In this document: one piece after another, positions 63,812 through 64,000 of the stretch
Position numbering within the stretch: position 1 is the first letter of the stretch
Layout of the letters: every line of letters starts with the position of its first letter
From: Megascapheus bottae
Taxonomy: Eukaryota > Chordata > Mammalia > Rodentia > Geomyidae
Length of the DNA stretch: 64,000 nt
Direction: 5' to 3'
NCBI GenBank assembly: GCA_024803745.1
Contig: JANJXV010000043.1
Location: 2,563,501 to 2,627,500, forward strand
Notes under the pieces: model-generated
Databases searched by the model: none
What the model was told of the DNA's origin: nothing
The model's input: the letters and a program-made list of their open reading frames with translations, nothing else
Position numbers and translations under genes: made by a program

Positions 63812-64000
63812 CCGGTCTGGGTGGTTCACCCTTGTAAATCCAGATACTCAGGAGACTCAGATCTAAGGATCAAGGTTCAAAGCCAACCAGGGCACAAAAG
63901 GTCCAGAGACTCTTATCTCCAACTAGGCTCTAGAAAAGGGAAAGTGGGGCTTGGCTCAATAGTGGGGCAGTAGCCTTGAGCTAAAGAGCGCAGGGACAGA
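63812..64000 (+). repeat. Composite SINE, cut by window end
   Basis: A fairly well-preserved 7SL-like head ('ccggtctgggtggttcaccc'), 'gactcttatctccaactagg' linker and the ID-like tail 'agccttgagctaaagagcgc', truncated by the end of the window. Confidence 0.85.

Noticed and set aside
1..64000. CRISPR arrays, operons, riboswitches or phage genes
   Set aside because: None seen. The window has the repeat and gene structure of a mammalian chromosome. The regular repeats present are microsatellites and retrotransposons.

Overview
This is a mammalian nuclear genomic window, AT-rich and dominated by retrotransposons and dead chemoreceptor genes. The recurring SINEs combine a 7SL-like head with a tRNA-derived, ID-like tail that ends in an A-run. 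I associate that design with Castorimorph rodents (kangaroo rats, pocket mice, possibly beaver). The lineage is an inference. LINE-1 (L1) and betaretrovirus-like ERV content is as expected for a rodent. I see no intact host protein-coding gene. The only long intact frame outside L1 is the gag of a young ERV.

Layout. 0-9 kb: a directly duplicated block (1.13-1.66 and 2.65-3.21 kb), a GC-rich island, then a minus-strand L1 with a deleted reverse transcriptase. 9-54 kb: five related blocks of a class II olfactory receptor (OR) cluster, all on the plus strand. I call them A (9.0-14.9 kb), B (16.1-27.6), C (28.7-43.9), D (44.8-48.6) and E (50.3-53.9). Where complete, a block has a 5' flank with a non-coding first exon, an intron, a single coding exon resembling OR family 7, and a shared 3' flank. 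A, C, D and E carry broken OR genes. B has both flanks but no receptor. Its place is taken by an ERV LTR plus gag start, a nearly complete plus-strand L1, an orphan minus-strand L1 5'UTR and the 3' half of another minus-strand L1. 57-64 kb: an L1 3' end, a V2R-like vomeronasal receptor fragment, an array of TGATGTCAC-like motifs and an internal L1 fragment.

The clearest event history is in block C. A minus-strand ERV (P1, 31742-41730) inserted into the OR exon with a 6-bp target-site duplication (TSD, cttctc). Later a plus-strand provirus (P2, 36315-40833) inserted into P1 with its own 6-bp TSD (cagggc). P1's two LTRs differ at very roughly one base in nine; P2's two 320-bp LTRs differ at only 4 positions. 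P2 keeps an uninterrupted 565-codon gag but has no recognisable pro, pol or env. P1 and P2 have different LTRs, yet both carry the same 0.7-0.8 kb non-coding segment with the same embedded SINE, joined to gag at different points. This suggests a family of gag-only, non-autonomous elements related by recombination. All alignments were made by eye, so boundaries are approximate unless a TSD is cited.
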